Source of the DNA: Gloeobacter kilaueensis JS1
GTDB taxonomy: Bacteria; Cyanobacteriota; Cyanobacteriia; Gloeobacterales; Gloeobacteraceae
Length of the DNA: 64,000 nt
Direction of reading: 5' to 3'
NCBI RefSeq assembly: GCF_000484535.1
Contig: NC_022600.1
Coordinates: 3,100,001-3,164,000, forward strand
Shown: piece after piece, positions 34,521 to 43,129 of the stretch
Layout: the number at the start of each line of letters is the position of its first letter
Position numbering within the stretch: the stretch's first letter is position 1
Notes under the pieces: model-generated
What the model saw: only the letters and a program-made list of their open reading frames with translations
Database searches by the model: none
Told to the model about the DNA's origin: nothing
Position numbers and translations under genes: made by a program

Positions 34521-35291
34521 ATGAGGGTACACCCTGGGTATTACCTCGGCGAAGCTGTGTACAAAGCTCTGGTCCATTTTGGCGCGACGATCCGGGACGA
34601 TTTTCGGGCGGCCTTCGAGAAAGATCCGGCGGCCCGTTCCTGGCTTGAAGTTGTTACCTGCTATCCAGGATTGCACGCGATTGCCGTCCATCGCGTCGCC
34701 CATCTACTCTACCAGCGACGACTTTTCTGGCTGGCCCGCCTGCTCTCGCACCTGGCCCGCTGGCTCACCGGCATCGAGATTCACCCCGGTGCCACGATCG
34801 GCCCCGGCATCTTCATCGATCACGGCATGGGCGTGGTGATTGGCGAGACGGCGATCGTCGGTCGCGACGCCCTCATCTACCAGGGCGTCACCCTGGGCGG
34901 CACCGGCAAGCAAAAGGGCAAGCGCCACCCCACCCTGGGCAACGATGTCGTCGTCGGGGCTGGGGCAAAGGTGCTGGGCGACATCGAGGTGGGCGACAAC
35001 ACCCGCATCGGTGCCGGCTCGGTCGTCCTGCGCTCGGTACCGAGCGACTGCACGGTGGTCGGTGTGCCTGGCCGCGTCGTCTACCAGGCTGGTGAGCGCA
35101 TCGACCCGCTCGCCCACGGTCAGGTGCCTGACCCGCTCGCCGACGTTATCCGCACCCTCGTGCGCCGTATCGACGAACTTGAAACCGAAATCCAGCAGTT
35201 GCGCGGCGACAAGGACGGCACTCCCGCCGCCCCCGTCTGCTCAATTCAGTCGCGGGTTCTCGAAGACTTTTTGCACGGCACGGGAATCTAA
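34521..35291 (+). CDS. cysE: Serine O-acetyltransferase
   Basis: 256 residues from the ATG at 34521 (GGAAGG just upstream); the longer frame upstream has no family features. Transfers acetyl from acetyl-CoA to L-serine, first step of cysteine synthesis. The helical N-terminal part includes DPAARSWLEVVTCYPGLHAI, and the left-handed beta-helix has EIHPGATIGPGIFIDHGMGVVIGET and GVTLGGTGKQKGKRHPT, with the catalytic Asp/His pair (D and H of IDHG). The C-terminal extension (ELETEIQQLRG) is a short coiled coil. Its stop interlocks with the convergent fusion gene. Confidence 0.95.
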   Translation: MRVHPGYYLGEAVYKALVHFGATIRDDFRAAFEKDPAARSWLEVVTCYPGLHAIAVHRVAHLLYQRRLFWLARLLSHLARWLTGIEIHPGATIGPGIFIDHGMGVVIGETAIVGRDALIYQGVTLGGTGKQKGKRHPTLGNDVVVGAGAKVLGDIEVGDNTRIGAGSVVLRSVPSDCTVVGVPGRVVYQAGERIDPLAHGQVPDPLADVIRTLVRRIDELETEIQQLRGDKDGTPAAPVCSIQSRVLEDFLHGTGI

Positions 35292-38020
35292 CCGAGAATT
35301 TCTATCCTGCCGCTGCTGCCGTCCACCCGCACCCGCTGTCCGTCGCGCAGGCGCACGGTCGCTCCGGCAACGTTCATCACCGCCGGTAGGCCGTACTCGC
35401 GGGCGATGATCGCTCCGTGGGAGAGTTTGCCCCCGACTTCGCTCACGATCGCCGACGCCTGGGCAAGTAGCGGTGCCCAACCGGCGTCGGTGTAGGGCAC
35501 GACCAGCACGGTCCGGGTATCGAGGCGGGCGCTGGCGTTGAAGGTATGTAGCACGCGCACGGTGCCTTCTACCTGGCCCCGGCTCGCGGCGATGCCCCGC
35601 AGGTTATCGGCAGTTTCTACAGTTGGTGAGACTTCCTCCGGCATCTGCATCCCGTAGACGATCTGGGGTACGCGGCGCTGGCGCTGGTGCTCGAAGGCAG
35701 CCCGGCGCTCAGCCACCAGTGCCGCCGGATTCGCCTCAAGTCGCCCATCTACCAGGGCACGGACTTCTTCTTCGCCCAAAAAGAAAATGTCGCCCGCTGC
35801 CCGCAGCACACCCGCCTCGCGCCACTGCGCTTCGAGGGCGACGAAAGTCCAGCGCAGGTGAGCAAGCAAGCGGTCGTACCCTTCGGCCACCCTGGCGCGG
35901 GTGCGCGCACGGCGGCGCACCAGACGGCGGCGCAGGCGATCGAGAGCGGTGCGGGGTTGGGAACGGACGGCGAGCGGGCGCGGAATCTGCACCATCGCTA
36001 TAAAAAGTTCGCGGACAGTTTCCGGGTGCTCGCGCCAGGTGGGAACGGCAATGTCGGTGCCCACCTCGCTCAGGTAGCCGTAGCGCTCGATGAAGGCAGC
36101 GAGCTTTGCGTCCCTATCGAAGGCGGTCGGCTCCAGGCGCGCTTCGCTCGCCAGTTCCCCCAGCTCGCGCACCGCCTGCACTTCAGCGCTCGCCTCCTCC
36201 CCCAGCCAGTCCTCGGGTACCGCCAACAGCGCTCGTCTGAGCGCCAGGCCCAGGGGCGCGAGGATATTGAAGTAGGTGACGAGGCGCAGGCCGACGACGA
36301 TCCGCTCGGCGCGCCCGATGAGCTGTCCGGGGGTGAGCGCCTCCGGCTTTTCTGCCGCCAGTCCCGCCAGCAGCGGTGCGAGCACATCTTGATCGATGAC
36401 TCGAAAATCTTTCTCAAGCTCCAGATCGCGGCCTGCCAGCCGCAACAAACCCGGCAGGTTGGCCATCACACTCGTGAGGGGCGGACGAGAGAAGCGGCTG
36501 CCCCGGTAGAGAAAATCGAGGCTCTCCGGCGGCAGGCCCATGCGCTGGAAGATCTCGGTAAGCAGCGTGGCGTTGAAGTAGGCCCAGCCCTCCAGGAGCG
36601 TCGCCGTCTGGTTGAAGTCGATGCCCCGCGCCCGCCCGCCCAGAACGATTTTGAAGATCTCGCCCCAGACGCCGCAGGTGAGGGGCTGATTGATCGACCA
36701 GGTGAGCGGTCGGATCGTGCCGGGGATGACTTCGGCGGCGATCGTGCGCGTCCAGACCGGCTGCAGGGTCGTGATGGGCCGCGCCTGGAGAACCCAGATC
36801 CGCTCGCCGTCGAAGGTCCATTCGATGTCCTGGGGTTTTCCAGCAAAGCAGCGCTCGACCGCCAGAGCCACATCTCTCAGCGCTTCGAGCACGTTCGCTG
36901 GAATCTCGCCTGTCGGGACGGCAGTGTCGCTGCGATCGACGATGGCCCGCAGGGGGGTGATCTGGCCGCCCACCACCGCCGCTGCCCCGCCCGCCACCGC
37001 TTCGACAACCAGGGCTTCATCGCCGCTTACCGGGTCGCGGGTAAAGACGACGCCCGAATACACCCCCTGAATCTGGGGCTGGACGAGGACCGCCATCGCG
37101 CTCTTTTCGATCCCCCGATCGCGGCGGTACTGAACCGCTGCCGGTGCGTCGTGGCTGGCGCGCACCTGATCGACCGCCGCCAGGAGTTCTTTAGCCGTGG
37201 TCAGATTGGCGACGCTCAAATATTGACCGGCGGCAGAAGCAGTGCTGCCATCCTCGCCGGTGGCCGAGGAGCGGGCGATCCAGGGCCTCTGGGCGCTGGG
37301 GAAGACAAGGGCAAGCAGCGCTTCGGCGGCTTTTCCTGCCGGAAGCACCCAGCCTGCGGGTGCGCAAACCCCGGCCCGCCTGAGCTGCGCTAGGTTCGCC
37401 GCCTTAAAACCTGCCACCTCGGGATCGAGGGGCTGATCGAGGTTCAACACTGTGTTCCACTGTTCGCGCTCCATGTCATCCGGCAGCCGCACCAGCGCAT
37501 ATCCCAACCACAGCGCGAGCAGAGCTGCCGCCGCTGTTACCGGCAACGAGCCGCTCTGCCCGTAAAAGACGAGCGGCAGGGCGATGAGTGTCGCGAGCTG
37601 CGACCGCCGCCGTCCCCTTCTGCCGCGCCAGATCACCAGAGGCACCAGCCAGATCAAACCCACCAGATACGTGACCGTCGGCGCGTAGACGAGGAGTCCC
37701 CAAAAAGCGTTCGTCACCCCCGCTCCCCGCCCCAGCCAATAGCGGCCCGCCACCAGGGCGCTGAGCGCCAGAAGCGGCCAATCCGGCTCCCCCGCCACGC
37801 CGCTTGCGATCAAGACGACGACGATGCCCCTCGCCGCTTCAGCTAGAGCCGCGAGGATTCCCACCCACCGGCCAGCGTGAATAAACGCCGCTGAGACGCC
37901 GACGTTGCCCGTGCCCAGGCGACGCAGGTCCTTACCTGTGAGGGCGCGCACCAGCCAGCCGCTCAGGGGCAGCCCTCCCAGCAAAAAAGCGCCAGCGAGC
38001 AACAGAACCGGCAGCACCAC
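35288..38020 (-). CDS. Membrane PlsY-like domain fused to a PEP-synthase/rifampin-phosphotransferase-type dikinase
   Basis: 910 residues. Residues 1-185 hold about five membrane helices and resemble PlsY acyltransferase: GGLPLSGWLVRALTGKDLRRLGTGNVGVS matches motif 1 (key part GKDLRRLGTGN). The later PlsY motif GH....F is replaced by AGRYWLGRGAG, so acyl transfer is doubtful. Residues 190-430 are a PPDK-type ATP-grasp (ARSSATGEDGSTASAAGQY, VFTRDPVSGDE, EWTFDGERIWVLQARPI). A long helical middle follows, and the C-terminus is the swivelling phosphohistidine domain with H868 in GGKLSHGAIIARE. There is no C-terminal PEP-binding barrel. The order is that of rifampin phosphotransferase, so an unknown acceptor may be phosphorylated at the membrane. 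Confidence 0.8.
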   Translation of the reverse strand: MVLPVLLLAGAFLLGGLPLSGWLVRALTGKDLRRLGTGNVGVSAAFIHAGRWVGILAALAEAARGIVVVLIASGVAGEPDWPLLALSALVAGRYWLGRGAGVTNAFWGLLVYAPTVTYLVGLIWLVPLVIWRGRRGRRRSQLATLIALPLVFYGQSGSLPVTAAAALLALWLGYALVRLPDDMEREQWNTVLNLDQPLDPEVAGFKAANLAQLRRAGVCAPAGWVLPAGKAAEALLALVFPSAQRPWIARSSATGEDGSTASAAGQYLSVANLTTAKELLAAVDQVRASHDAPAAVQYRRDRGIEKSAMAVLVQPQIQGVYSGVVFTRDPVSGDEALVVEAVAGGAAAVVGGQITPLRAIVDRSDTAVPTGEIPANVLEALRDVALAVERCFAGKPQDIEWTFDGERIWVLQARPITTLQPVWTRTIAAEVIPGTIRPLTWSINQPLTCGVWGEIFKIVLGGRARGIDFNQTATLLEGWAYFNATLLTEIFQRMGLPPESLDFLYRGSRFSRPPLTSVMANLPGLLRLAGRDLELEKDFRVIDQDVLAPLLAGLAAEKPEALTPGQLIGRAERIVVGLRLVTYFNILAPLGLALRRALLAVPEDWLGEEASAEVQAVRELGELASEARLEPTAFDRDAKLAAFIERYGYLSEVGTDIAVPTWREHPETVRELFIAMVQIPRPLAVRSQPRTALDRLRRRLVRRRARTRARVAEGYDRLLAHLRWTFVALEAQWREAGVLRAAGDIFFLGEEEVRALVDGRLEANPAALVAERRAAFEHQRQRRVPQIVYGMQMPEEVSPTVETADNLRGIAASRGQVEGTVRVLHTFNASARLDTRTVLVVPYTDAGWAPLLAQASAIVSEVGGKLSHGAIIAREYGLPAVMNVAGATVRLRDGQRVRVDGSSGRIEILG

Positions 38021-38104
38021 GGCAATTCGTTCTGAGTGACACCTGCCTCACACTAGCTCAGCTTCCGGTGCTATCTGGGCCGCAGCAGGAGTAAGCGATT
38101 ACTC

Positions 38105-39220
38105 TCAACCGCCAGTTGAGCGCCGTCGGCCCGCCGAGCGGTACAGAAGTTGCAGCAACTGCTCGGTTTCCTCCCAGCCGATGCAGGCATCGGTGATGCT
38201 CTGGCCGTAGCAGAGGCGGGTGCCGTCCCCCAGTTCCTGCCGCCCGGCAACGAGGTGGCTCTCGATCATCAAGGCGGCGATCCGGCTATCGCCCTCGCCG
38301 ATGCGGGAGGCCAGTTGTTCGCCCACCGTCAGCTGCAGGCGGTGGTCCTTGCCGCTGTTGGCGTGGCTGCAGTCGATCATCAAGCGCTCGGTAAGCCCCG
38401 CCTTTGCCAGAGCCCGGCAGGCATCATCGACCTGAGCGGGCAAATAGTTGGGGCCATTCTTGCCGCCGCGCAGGATGATGTGGCAGTCCGGGTTGCCGGC
38501 GGTGACGATGATCGCGGTTCTCCCCTCGCGGGTGTGGGACAAAAACTGGTGGCCGCGCCGGGCGGAGAGCACCGCCTCGATGGCGACGGCGACATCCCCG
38601 GCGGAGTTGTTCTTAAAGCCCACCGGGCAGGAGAGGGCCGAGGCGATCTGCCGGTGGACCTGGCTTTCGACCGTCCGCGCCCCGATTGCTCCCCAGCTCA
38701 CCAGATCGACGATATATTCCGGCGTAATCGGATCGAGAAATTCGGTGGCGGCGGGCAGCCCCAGCCGGGCAATGTCGAGGAGCAGTGCCCGAGCCAACTC
38801 TAGACCTTCGCCGATCCGGCAACTGTTGTCGAGGCCGGGATCGTTGATGAGCCCCTTCCAGCCGACGGTGGTGCGCGGCTTTTCAAAGTAGACGCGCATC
38901 GCGATCAAAAGCGCGTCCTCGAACTTTTGCGCCAGAACGGCAAGCCGCCGGGCGTACTCGCGGGCCGCCTCAGGGTCGTGTACGGAGCAGGGACCGACCA
39001 CCACCAGTAGCCGCCGGTCCTCACCGGAGAGCACCTGGCGAATCTGACGGCGACCGGCGCGCACGGTTTTTTGGGCCACAGCGTCTATCTGGCAGCGCTC
39101 GCGCAAGGAGGCAGGCGATGGAATTTCGCTGACCGCCAGAATCCGAATATCGTCCAGCGGTTCGCCAGGGTCTGTCGCCTCCATCGCTGCCGGGTGGGAC
39201 AGCCGCTCGGTCTCGATCAT
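38105..39220 (-). CDS. aroG: 3-deoxy-7-phosphoheptulonate (DAHP) synthase, class I AroG/F/H type
   Basis: 371 residues. Condenses PEP and erythrose 4-phosphate in the first shikimate step. Conserved blocks are VVVGPCSVHDPEAAREYA, RVYFEKPRTTVGWKGLINDP, ATEFLDPITPEY, WGAIGARTVESQ, VGFKNNSAGD, DCSHANSGKDH and MIESHL. The metal-binding Cys is in GPCS. Close to the E. coli isozymes, including the N-terminal region used for feedback control, but which aromatic amino acid inhibits it cannot be told. The symbol is by family only. aroB is nearby. Confidence 0.93.
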   Translation of the reverse strand: MIETERLSHPAAMEATDPGEPLDDIRILAVSEIPSPASLRERCQIDAVAQKTVRAGRRQIRQVLSGEDRRLLVVVGPCSVHDPEAAREYARRLAVLAQKFEDALLIAMRVYFEKPRTTVGWKGLINDPGLDNSCRIGEGLELARALLLDIARLGLPAATEFLDPITPEYIVDLVSWGAIGARTVESQVHRQIASALSCPVGFKNNSAGDVAVAIEAVLSARRGHQFLSHTREGRTAIIVTAGNPDCHIILRGGKNGPNYLPAQVDDACRALAKAGLTERLMIDCSHANSGKDHRLQLTVGEQLASRIGEGDSRIAALMIESHLVAGRQELGDGTRLCYGQSITDACIGWEETEQLLQLLYRSAGRRRSTGG

Positions 39221-39309
39221 CTTTTTGGCTGAAATCCAGGTATTTTCTTGATTGTAGGCATCCTGGCATAGCGTTGGCTTACTCTGGAGAGAGCCTGCAG
39301 GGCAAGCGG

Positions 39310-39867
39310 ATGAACGTTACCGAATTGCGGCCCTGGACGATCGAGGAATACCACCGCCTGATCGCTGCGGGCATTCTCACCAGCGACGATCAGGTGGAAC
39401 TGCTCGCCGGTCAGATCGTGCAGATGAGCCCCCAGTACCCGCCCCACGCCGCCACAACCCAGCGCACCTTTAACTATCTGAGCAGACTACTGGGCGATCG
39501 GGCCTTCCTGCGGATGCAACTGCCCATCACCCTGCTACCGGCTTCGGAGCCGGAGCCGGATATTGCCGTAGTGAAAAGCGATCCGGGAGAGTACGCGGAT
39601 CGCCACCCGACAGCAGCGGATATTTTTTTGCTCGTTGAGGTTGCCGACACGACGCTCGCCCGCGACCGGACCCAAAAAGCAGCGATCTACGCCCGAGCGG
39701 GCGTTGCCGATTACTGGATTCTGAATGTGAATCAAAAACAGGTTTACCTCCTGCGCCAGCCTGCAGGAGACACCTACACTCAGATCTCTACCTGGGTTAG
39801 CGGCGCTGCGCTCTCACCGCTGCTTTTCCCGGATGTCAGCATAGACGTGAGCGCACTATTTCCGTGA
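39310..39867 (+). CDS. Uma2-family protein
   Basis: 185 residues from ATG 39310 (a start 36 bp upstream is also in frame). Uma2 features are WTIEEYHRLIAAGILTSDDQVELLAGQIVQMSP, EPEPDIAVV, FLLVEVADTTLARDRTQKA and GVADYWILN. The nuclease-fold core residues D, E and the trailing K/R are present. Its last four bases (GTGA) overlap the first possible start of the decarboxylase gene, so the two are likely co-transcribed. No role is known for the family. Confidence 0.88.
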   Translation: MNVTELRPWTIEEYHRLIAAGILTSDDQVELLAGQIVQMSPQYPPHAATTQRTFNYLSRLLGDRAFLRMQLPITLLPASEPEPDIAVVKSDPGEYADRHPTAADIFLLVEVADTTLARDRTQKAAIYARAGVADYWILNVNQKQVYLLRQPAGDTYTQISTWVSGAALSPLLFPDVSIDVSALFP

Positions 39868-41327
39868 GCGCTATGGAGGCTGAAGAATTTCGGCGCTTGG
39901 GCTACCGGCTGGTGGACATGGCCGCCGATTATCTGGAACGACTGCCTGGGGGACCGGTCTTTCAGCCGATGCCCGATGAGGCGCGCCAGACGCTCCTGAA
40001 CCAACCGCTGCCCGAGGCGGGACTGGCCGCCGATCGCATTCTTGATCGCCTGGCCGACACGGTGCTCCCTTACCCGATGGGCAACGGCCATCCGCGCTTT
40101 TTTGGCTGGGTCAACTCGCCCCCGGAGCCCCTGGCCGCCCTGACGGAACTGTTGGCCGCCACGATGAACCCGAGTTGTGCCGGTGGCGATCACGCCGCTA
40201 TCTACCTTGAGCACTGTGCTGTGCGCTGGCTGATGGAACTGGTCGGTTACCCCACTGCCAGGAGCGGCGGTCTGCTGGTGAGCGGTGGCTCGATGGCTTC
40301 GCTCACCTGCCTGGCGGCAGCCCGCCACTGGGCCGCCACGACGAACGGTTGGGATGTCCGCTCCCAGGGACTCAGTTCGGATCATCCGCCCCTGGTGCTC
40401 TACGTCTCTGAGGAAGGCCACAGTTGTCTGCGCAAGGCTGCCGAACTGCTGGGCCTGGGCAACCGTCAGGTCCGGACTGTGCCGGTGGATGATCGCTACC
40501 GCCTGATGGTACCCGCCCTGGCCGAAGCCGTTGCCCGCGACCGCAGCGCGGGCTATCAGCCTTTCTGTGTCGTCGGGAGCGCCGGAACGGTGAATACGGG
40601 CGCTATCGATCCGCTCTCACAGCTGGCTGACTTTTGCGGGAGCGAAAATCTCTGGCTGCATGTGGACGGAGCTTACGGGGCGGTGGGCATCCTCGATACT
40701 CGTATCGAGGCGTGCTACCAGGGCCTTGGGCGGGCCCACTCCCTCGCCCTCGACCCGCACAAGTGGCTGGCGGTGCCGGTGGAGTGTGGTTGCGCCCTGG
40801 TGCGCGAGGGTGAGTTATTGCGCGATGCGTTCGCTCTGGTACCCGCCTACCTGCGCACCGAGGAGGGCAAAGGGTTTGGTGGCCTGCCCTGGTTCTCGGA
40901 GTACGGCTTTCAGCAGACGCGCGGCTTTCGGGCCCTCAAGCTCTGGACGACGCTGCTTTATAAGGGCCGCGATGGACTGGCGGCGACGGTTGCTCGCCAC
41001 AACACCCTCGCCTGTTTGCTTGCGCGTTTGATCGAGCAGGCAGAAAATCTCGAACTGCTCGCTCCCGTCCAGCTCTCGATCGTCTGCTTCCGCTTCGTTC
41101 CTGCCGCTTTAAAGGATGTTCCAGAACAGCTGGAAAACCTCAATCGACAGATCGTTCTTCAGATTCAAGCCGGTGGCCGGGCTTTTTTAAGCAGCACCAC
41201 ACTGCAGGGCCGCTTCGCGCTGCGCGCCTGTATCCTGCACCCCCAGACCAGCGAGGCGGATCTTACCGAGTTGATTTCGCTTGTGCGCGCAGTCGGGGAA
41301 CAACTGGTTGCCGCAGCGGACAGTTGA
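39864..41327 (+). CDS. PLP-dependent group II amino acid decarboxylase
   Basis: 487 residues, family of aromatic-amino-acid, glutamate and aspartate decarboxylases. The cofactor lysine is K300 in LDPHKWLAVP; WLHVDGAYG carries the Asp that contacts the pyridine nitrogen, and LVSGGSMASLTCL is the phosphate-binding region. N-terminal GHPRFFGWVNSP and NPSCAGGDHAA are typical of the aromatic L-amino acid decarboxylase branch. Exact substrate unknown (Trp, Tyr, Phe derivatives or diaminobutyrate are options). Start GTG 39864 overlaps the previous stop; ATG 39873 is an alternative. Confidence 0.88.
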   Translation: MSAMEAEEFRRLGYRLVDMAADYLERLPGGPVFQPMPDEARQTLLNQPLPEAGLAADRILDRLADTVLPYPMGNGHPRFFGWVNSPPEPLAALTELLAATMNPSCAGGDHAAIYLEHCAVRWLMELVGYPTARSGGLLVSGGSMASLTCLAAARHWAATTNGWDVRSQGLSSDHPPLVLYVSEEGHSCLRKAAELLGLGNRQVRTVPVDDRYRLMVPALAEAVARDRSAGYQPFCVVGSAGTVNTGAIDPLSQLADFCGSENLWLHVDGAYGAVGILDTRIEACYQGLGRAHSLALDPHKWLAVPVECGCALVREGELLRDAFALVPAYLRTEEGKGFGGLPWFSEYGFQQTRGFRALKLWTTLLYKGRDGLAATVARHNTLACLLARLIEQAENLELLAPVQLSIVCFRFVPAALKDVPEQLENLNRQIVLQIQAGGRAFLSSTTLQGRFALRACILHPQTSEADLTELISLVRAVGEQLVAAADS

Positions 41328-41335
41328 CTGCGATT

Positions 41336-41371
41336 GGCCTGCCGATTACCCTGAAAATCGGTGGTGAGGCC
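41336..41371 (+). promoter_or_regulatory. Stable hairpin in front of crcB
   Basis: GGCCT (41336-41340) and CCGATT (41342-41347) pair with AATCGG (41356-41361) and AGGCC (41367-41371), giving a two-tier stem just 8 bp after the decarboxylase stop and 76 bp before crcB. It does not show the conserved bases of the known fluoride riboswitch, and there is no T-run. It may end the upstream transcript or shape the crcB leader. Confidence 0.45.
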
Positions 41372-41447
41372 CACCTTTCCAGTCCCCTGGAAGAACCGCC
41401 CTCTGGCCAACGGTCTCTGGCACACAGTCGCACGGAGAGAAGCTGTC

Positions 41448-41822
41448 GTGTTGGAGTCGATTCTGGTCATGGTGGGTGGGGGGCTCGGCAGCCTGGCCCG
41501 CTACTGGGTAGGAACAGCCGTCGTTCAGCGCTTTGGAACGGTTTTTCCGGCAGGAACATTGCTCATCAACGTTGCAGGTTCATTCGTTCTGGGCGTGCTT
41601 TTTGCTCTGGGCGTGCTGTCGCTCGTCGGTTCACGGACCCGGCTACTTTTGGGGGCGGGGTTCTGCGGCGGATTTACGACTTTCAGCACCTTCAGCGTCG
41701 AGAGCCTGAACCTGCTGCAAAAAGGCAGTGTCCTCCCAGCGATGGTCTATCTGCTGGGCAACGTTCTGGGGGGTCTGGCAGCGGCCTGGCTCGGCTTTGG
41801 CCTCACAAAAGCCCTCAGCTAG
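41448..41822 (+). CDS. crcB: Fluoride channel CrcB/Fluc
   Basis: 124 residues from the GTG at 41448, which gives the normal Fluc length; GGAGAG lies about 10 bases upstream. Four membrane helices are visible. Signature residues include GGGLGSLARYW in TM1, N41 in LLINVAGSF and the fluoride-path motif GFCGGFTTFSTFSVE in TM3 (about 71-85). The protein works as an antiparallel homodimer that lets fluoride leave the cell. It is a single-gene version, as in most bacteria. A hairpin is present in the leader. Confidence 0.95.
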   Translation: MLESILVMVGGGLGSLARYWVGTAVVQRFGTVFPAGTLLINVAGSFVLGVLFALGVLSLVGSRTRLLLGAGFCGGFTTFSTFSVESLNLLQKGSVLPAMVYLLGNVLGGLAAAWLGFGLTKALS

Positions 41823-41922
41823 TTCCCTGGGTTATTACAGAGTGTGAGCAAGCTGATCCGATGGGGATCGCGCTCTCTATAATGTCGCAAACTACCCCCC
41901 AGACATCGCTGAGGAGTGCGGC

Positions 41923-41951
41923 CCGCAACTCTTTCTTGCGGTGGAGTTTTT
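41923..41951 (+). terminator. Possible terminator or attenuator hairpin before gene 42006
   Basis: CCGCAA (41923-41928) pairs with TTGCGG (41936-41941), loop of seven, followed after five bases by TTTTT. A TATAAT sequence at 41878-41883 lies just upstream, so the hairpin may either end the crcB transcript or attenuate a transcript starting near 41890. Stem is short; assignment is tentative. Confidence 0.4.
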
Positions 41952-42005
41952 GCTCTTGTAAGTTCTGCCATTCTCACGCTACCGGCACTGCCCGTTGGAG
42001 GCGCT

Positions 42006-42287
42006 ATGCTCTCGCAAAAACGCAAGATTGCCGTCACGATCAGCCCCGAACAGTACCGGCGGGAATGGCGTCTGGTCGGCAAGTTTCATCGCCGCACCAA
42101 CGAGCTATTAGAACTGGTGGCGATGCCCCCCGAGACGACCTGCCCCGCCAACGCCAGGGACTATTATTGCCTGCTCCTTACCGGTGGCTCGATCCGTGAA
42201 AGTCTGCACCTGAGGGGAGTGAACGCCCTCGAACAACCGCTCACCTGGACCTTCGACTCCTTCGGTCACGAACTAGGCTGGTGTTGA
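42006..42287 (+). CDS. Small hypothetical cytoplasmic protein
   Basis: 93 residues from ATG 42006 with GGAGG 8-10 bases upstream, which is why this start was chosen over a longer frame. The protein reads as a natural, charged sequence (QYRREWRLVGKFHRRTNELLELV) with conserved-looking CPANARDYYCLLL and ends WTFDSFGHELGWC. Three Cys are present. No family recognised and no membrane segment. It is followed after 22 bp by the phosphorylase-like gene on the same strand. Confidence 0.6.
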   Translation: MLSQKRKIAVTISPEQYRREWRLVGKFHRRTNELLELVAMPPETTCPANARDYYCLLLTGGSIRESLHLRGVNALEQPLTWTFDSFGHELGWC

Positions 42288-42309
42288 ACTGTCCGGTGAG
42301 TGCGTATCC

Positions 42310-42990
42310 GTGCCGATCGATGCTGTGCTGGTGCCACGGGGAGCTGAGTATCAGGTTGTCCGCCAGGGCTTTGGTGGCGGTGGGACTCGTGCCCGGATCG
42401 TCGCTATTCCTGCCGGATTGGCGGCGGGGGCTTTTTTAGAAACCCTGCCCTACCGGAGCTGGCAGCGCGTCTGGGTACTGGGACTGTGCGGCAGTATGAG
42501 CCGCTATCTGCCCGTAGGAACCATCGTCATCTACCGCCACTGCCGGCAGCTGGGCGCGCCGGAAGCGCTCCTGGCCTGCGACCGGCAGCCGATCCAGCTG
42601 TTGCAGGCGTACCTGCCCGAAGCAAAGCTGGTGGGTGCCCTCACCAGCGACCGGGTGATTACCGCCGCCCGCGAAAAGCGCCGCCTCGCCGAGGCGTACC
42701 AGGCCCAGGTGGTCGATATGGAGGGCTTCGCGCTCCTGCAGGTTCTTGCTGCCGCCGGTGTCGAGGTGGGCATGGTGCGGGTGGTGAGCGACGGCAGCGA
42801 CCACGATCTGCCTGCCATCGGGGCGACAATCGCCGACGGTGCCATTCAACCCTTGCCTTTAGCCCTGGCGCTGCTCAAAGATCCCCTCGCCGCTACCCGG
42901 CTGGTCGGTGGTTCGCTGCAGGCCCTCGGGGTGCTCAAAGAAATCTCGGTCCGCCTGTACGCCACGAACCAAACTCCGCCAGATCGGTAA
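42310..42990 (+). CDS. Nucleoside phosphorylase / MTA-SAH nucleosidase-like protein
   Basis: 226 residues, GTG start. PNP/UDP superfamily marks: VWVLGLCGSMSRYLPVGTIVIY (phosphate-site strand-turn), QVVDMEGFALLQVLAAAGVE (ribose-binding Met-Glu) and VRVVSDGSDHDLP (catalytic Asp). The layout is similar to the small phosphorylase-like proteins that include HpnG of hopanoid synthesis. Substrate not assignable; a purine or methylthioadenosine-type nucleoside is expected. Cytoplasmic. Confidence 0.78.
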   Translation: MPIDAVLVPRGAEYQVVRQGFGGGGTRARIVAIPAGLAAGAFLETLPYRSWQRVWVLGLCGSMSRYLPVGTIVIYRHCRQLGAPEALLACDRQPIQLLQAYLPEAKLVGALTSDRVITAAREKRRLAEAYQAQVVDMEGFALLQVLAAAGVEVGMVRVVSDGSDHDLPAIGATIADGAIQPLPLALALLKDPLAATRLVGGSLQALGVLKEISVRLYATNQTPPDR

Positions 42991-43070
42991 TTGCAGAACC
43001 GACTGACGGAACCATCTTCGGCACTATAGAACACAAATCGCTTTCGAATCTCTTTATTTCGGACGATTTT

Positions 43071-43100
43071 CTCTTCCTTCCGGAAGAGTAACTTTGTTAC
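43071..43100 (+). promoter_or_regulatory. Double hairpin in the leader of the fasciclin gene
   Basis: CTCTTCC-TTCC-GGAAGAG (43071-43088) is a perfect 7-bp stem with a four-base loop, followed directly by GTAAC-TTT-GTTAC (43088-43100). Both lie 30-60 bases before the ATG at 43130. A TATAGA sequence near 43025 could be the -10. The structures could stabilise the mRNA or control its translation. Confidence 0.4.
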
Positions 43101-43129
43101 GTCCAATACCAAATTCAAGGGAGAAGCGC

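Noticed and set aside
35687-37393. Very long forward frame inside the dikinase gene
   Set aside because: Composition is Arg/Gly/Asp-rich without any domain motif, while the opposite strand has clear ATP-grasp and swivel motifs.
41336-41371. Fluoride riboswitch before crcB
   Set aside because: The conserved bases and pseudoknot sequence of the crcB riboswitch are not seen; only a simple hairpin is present.
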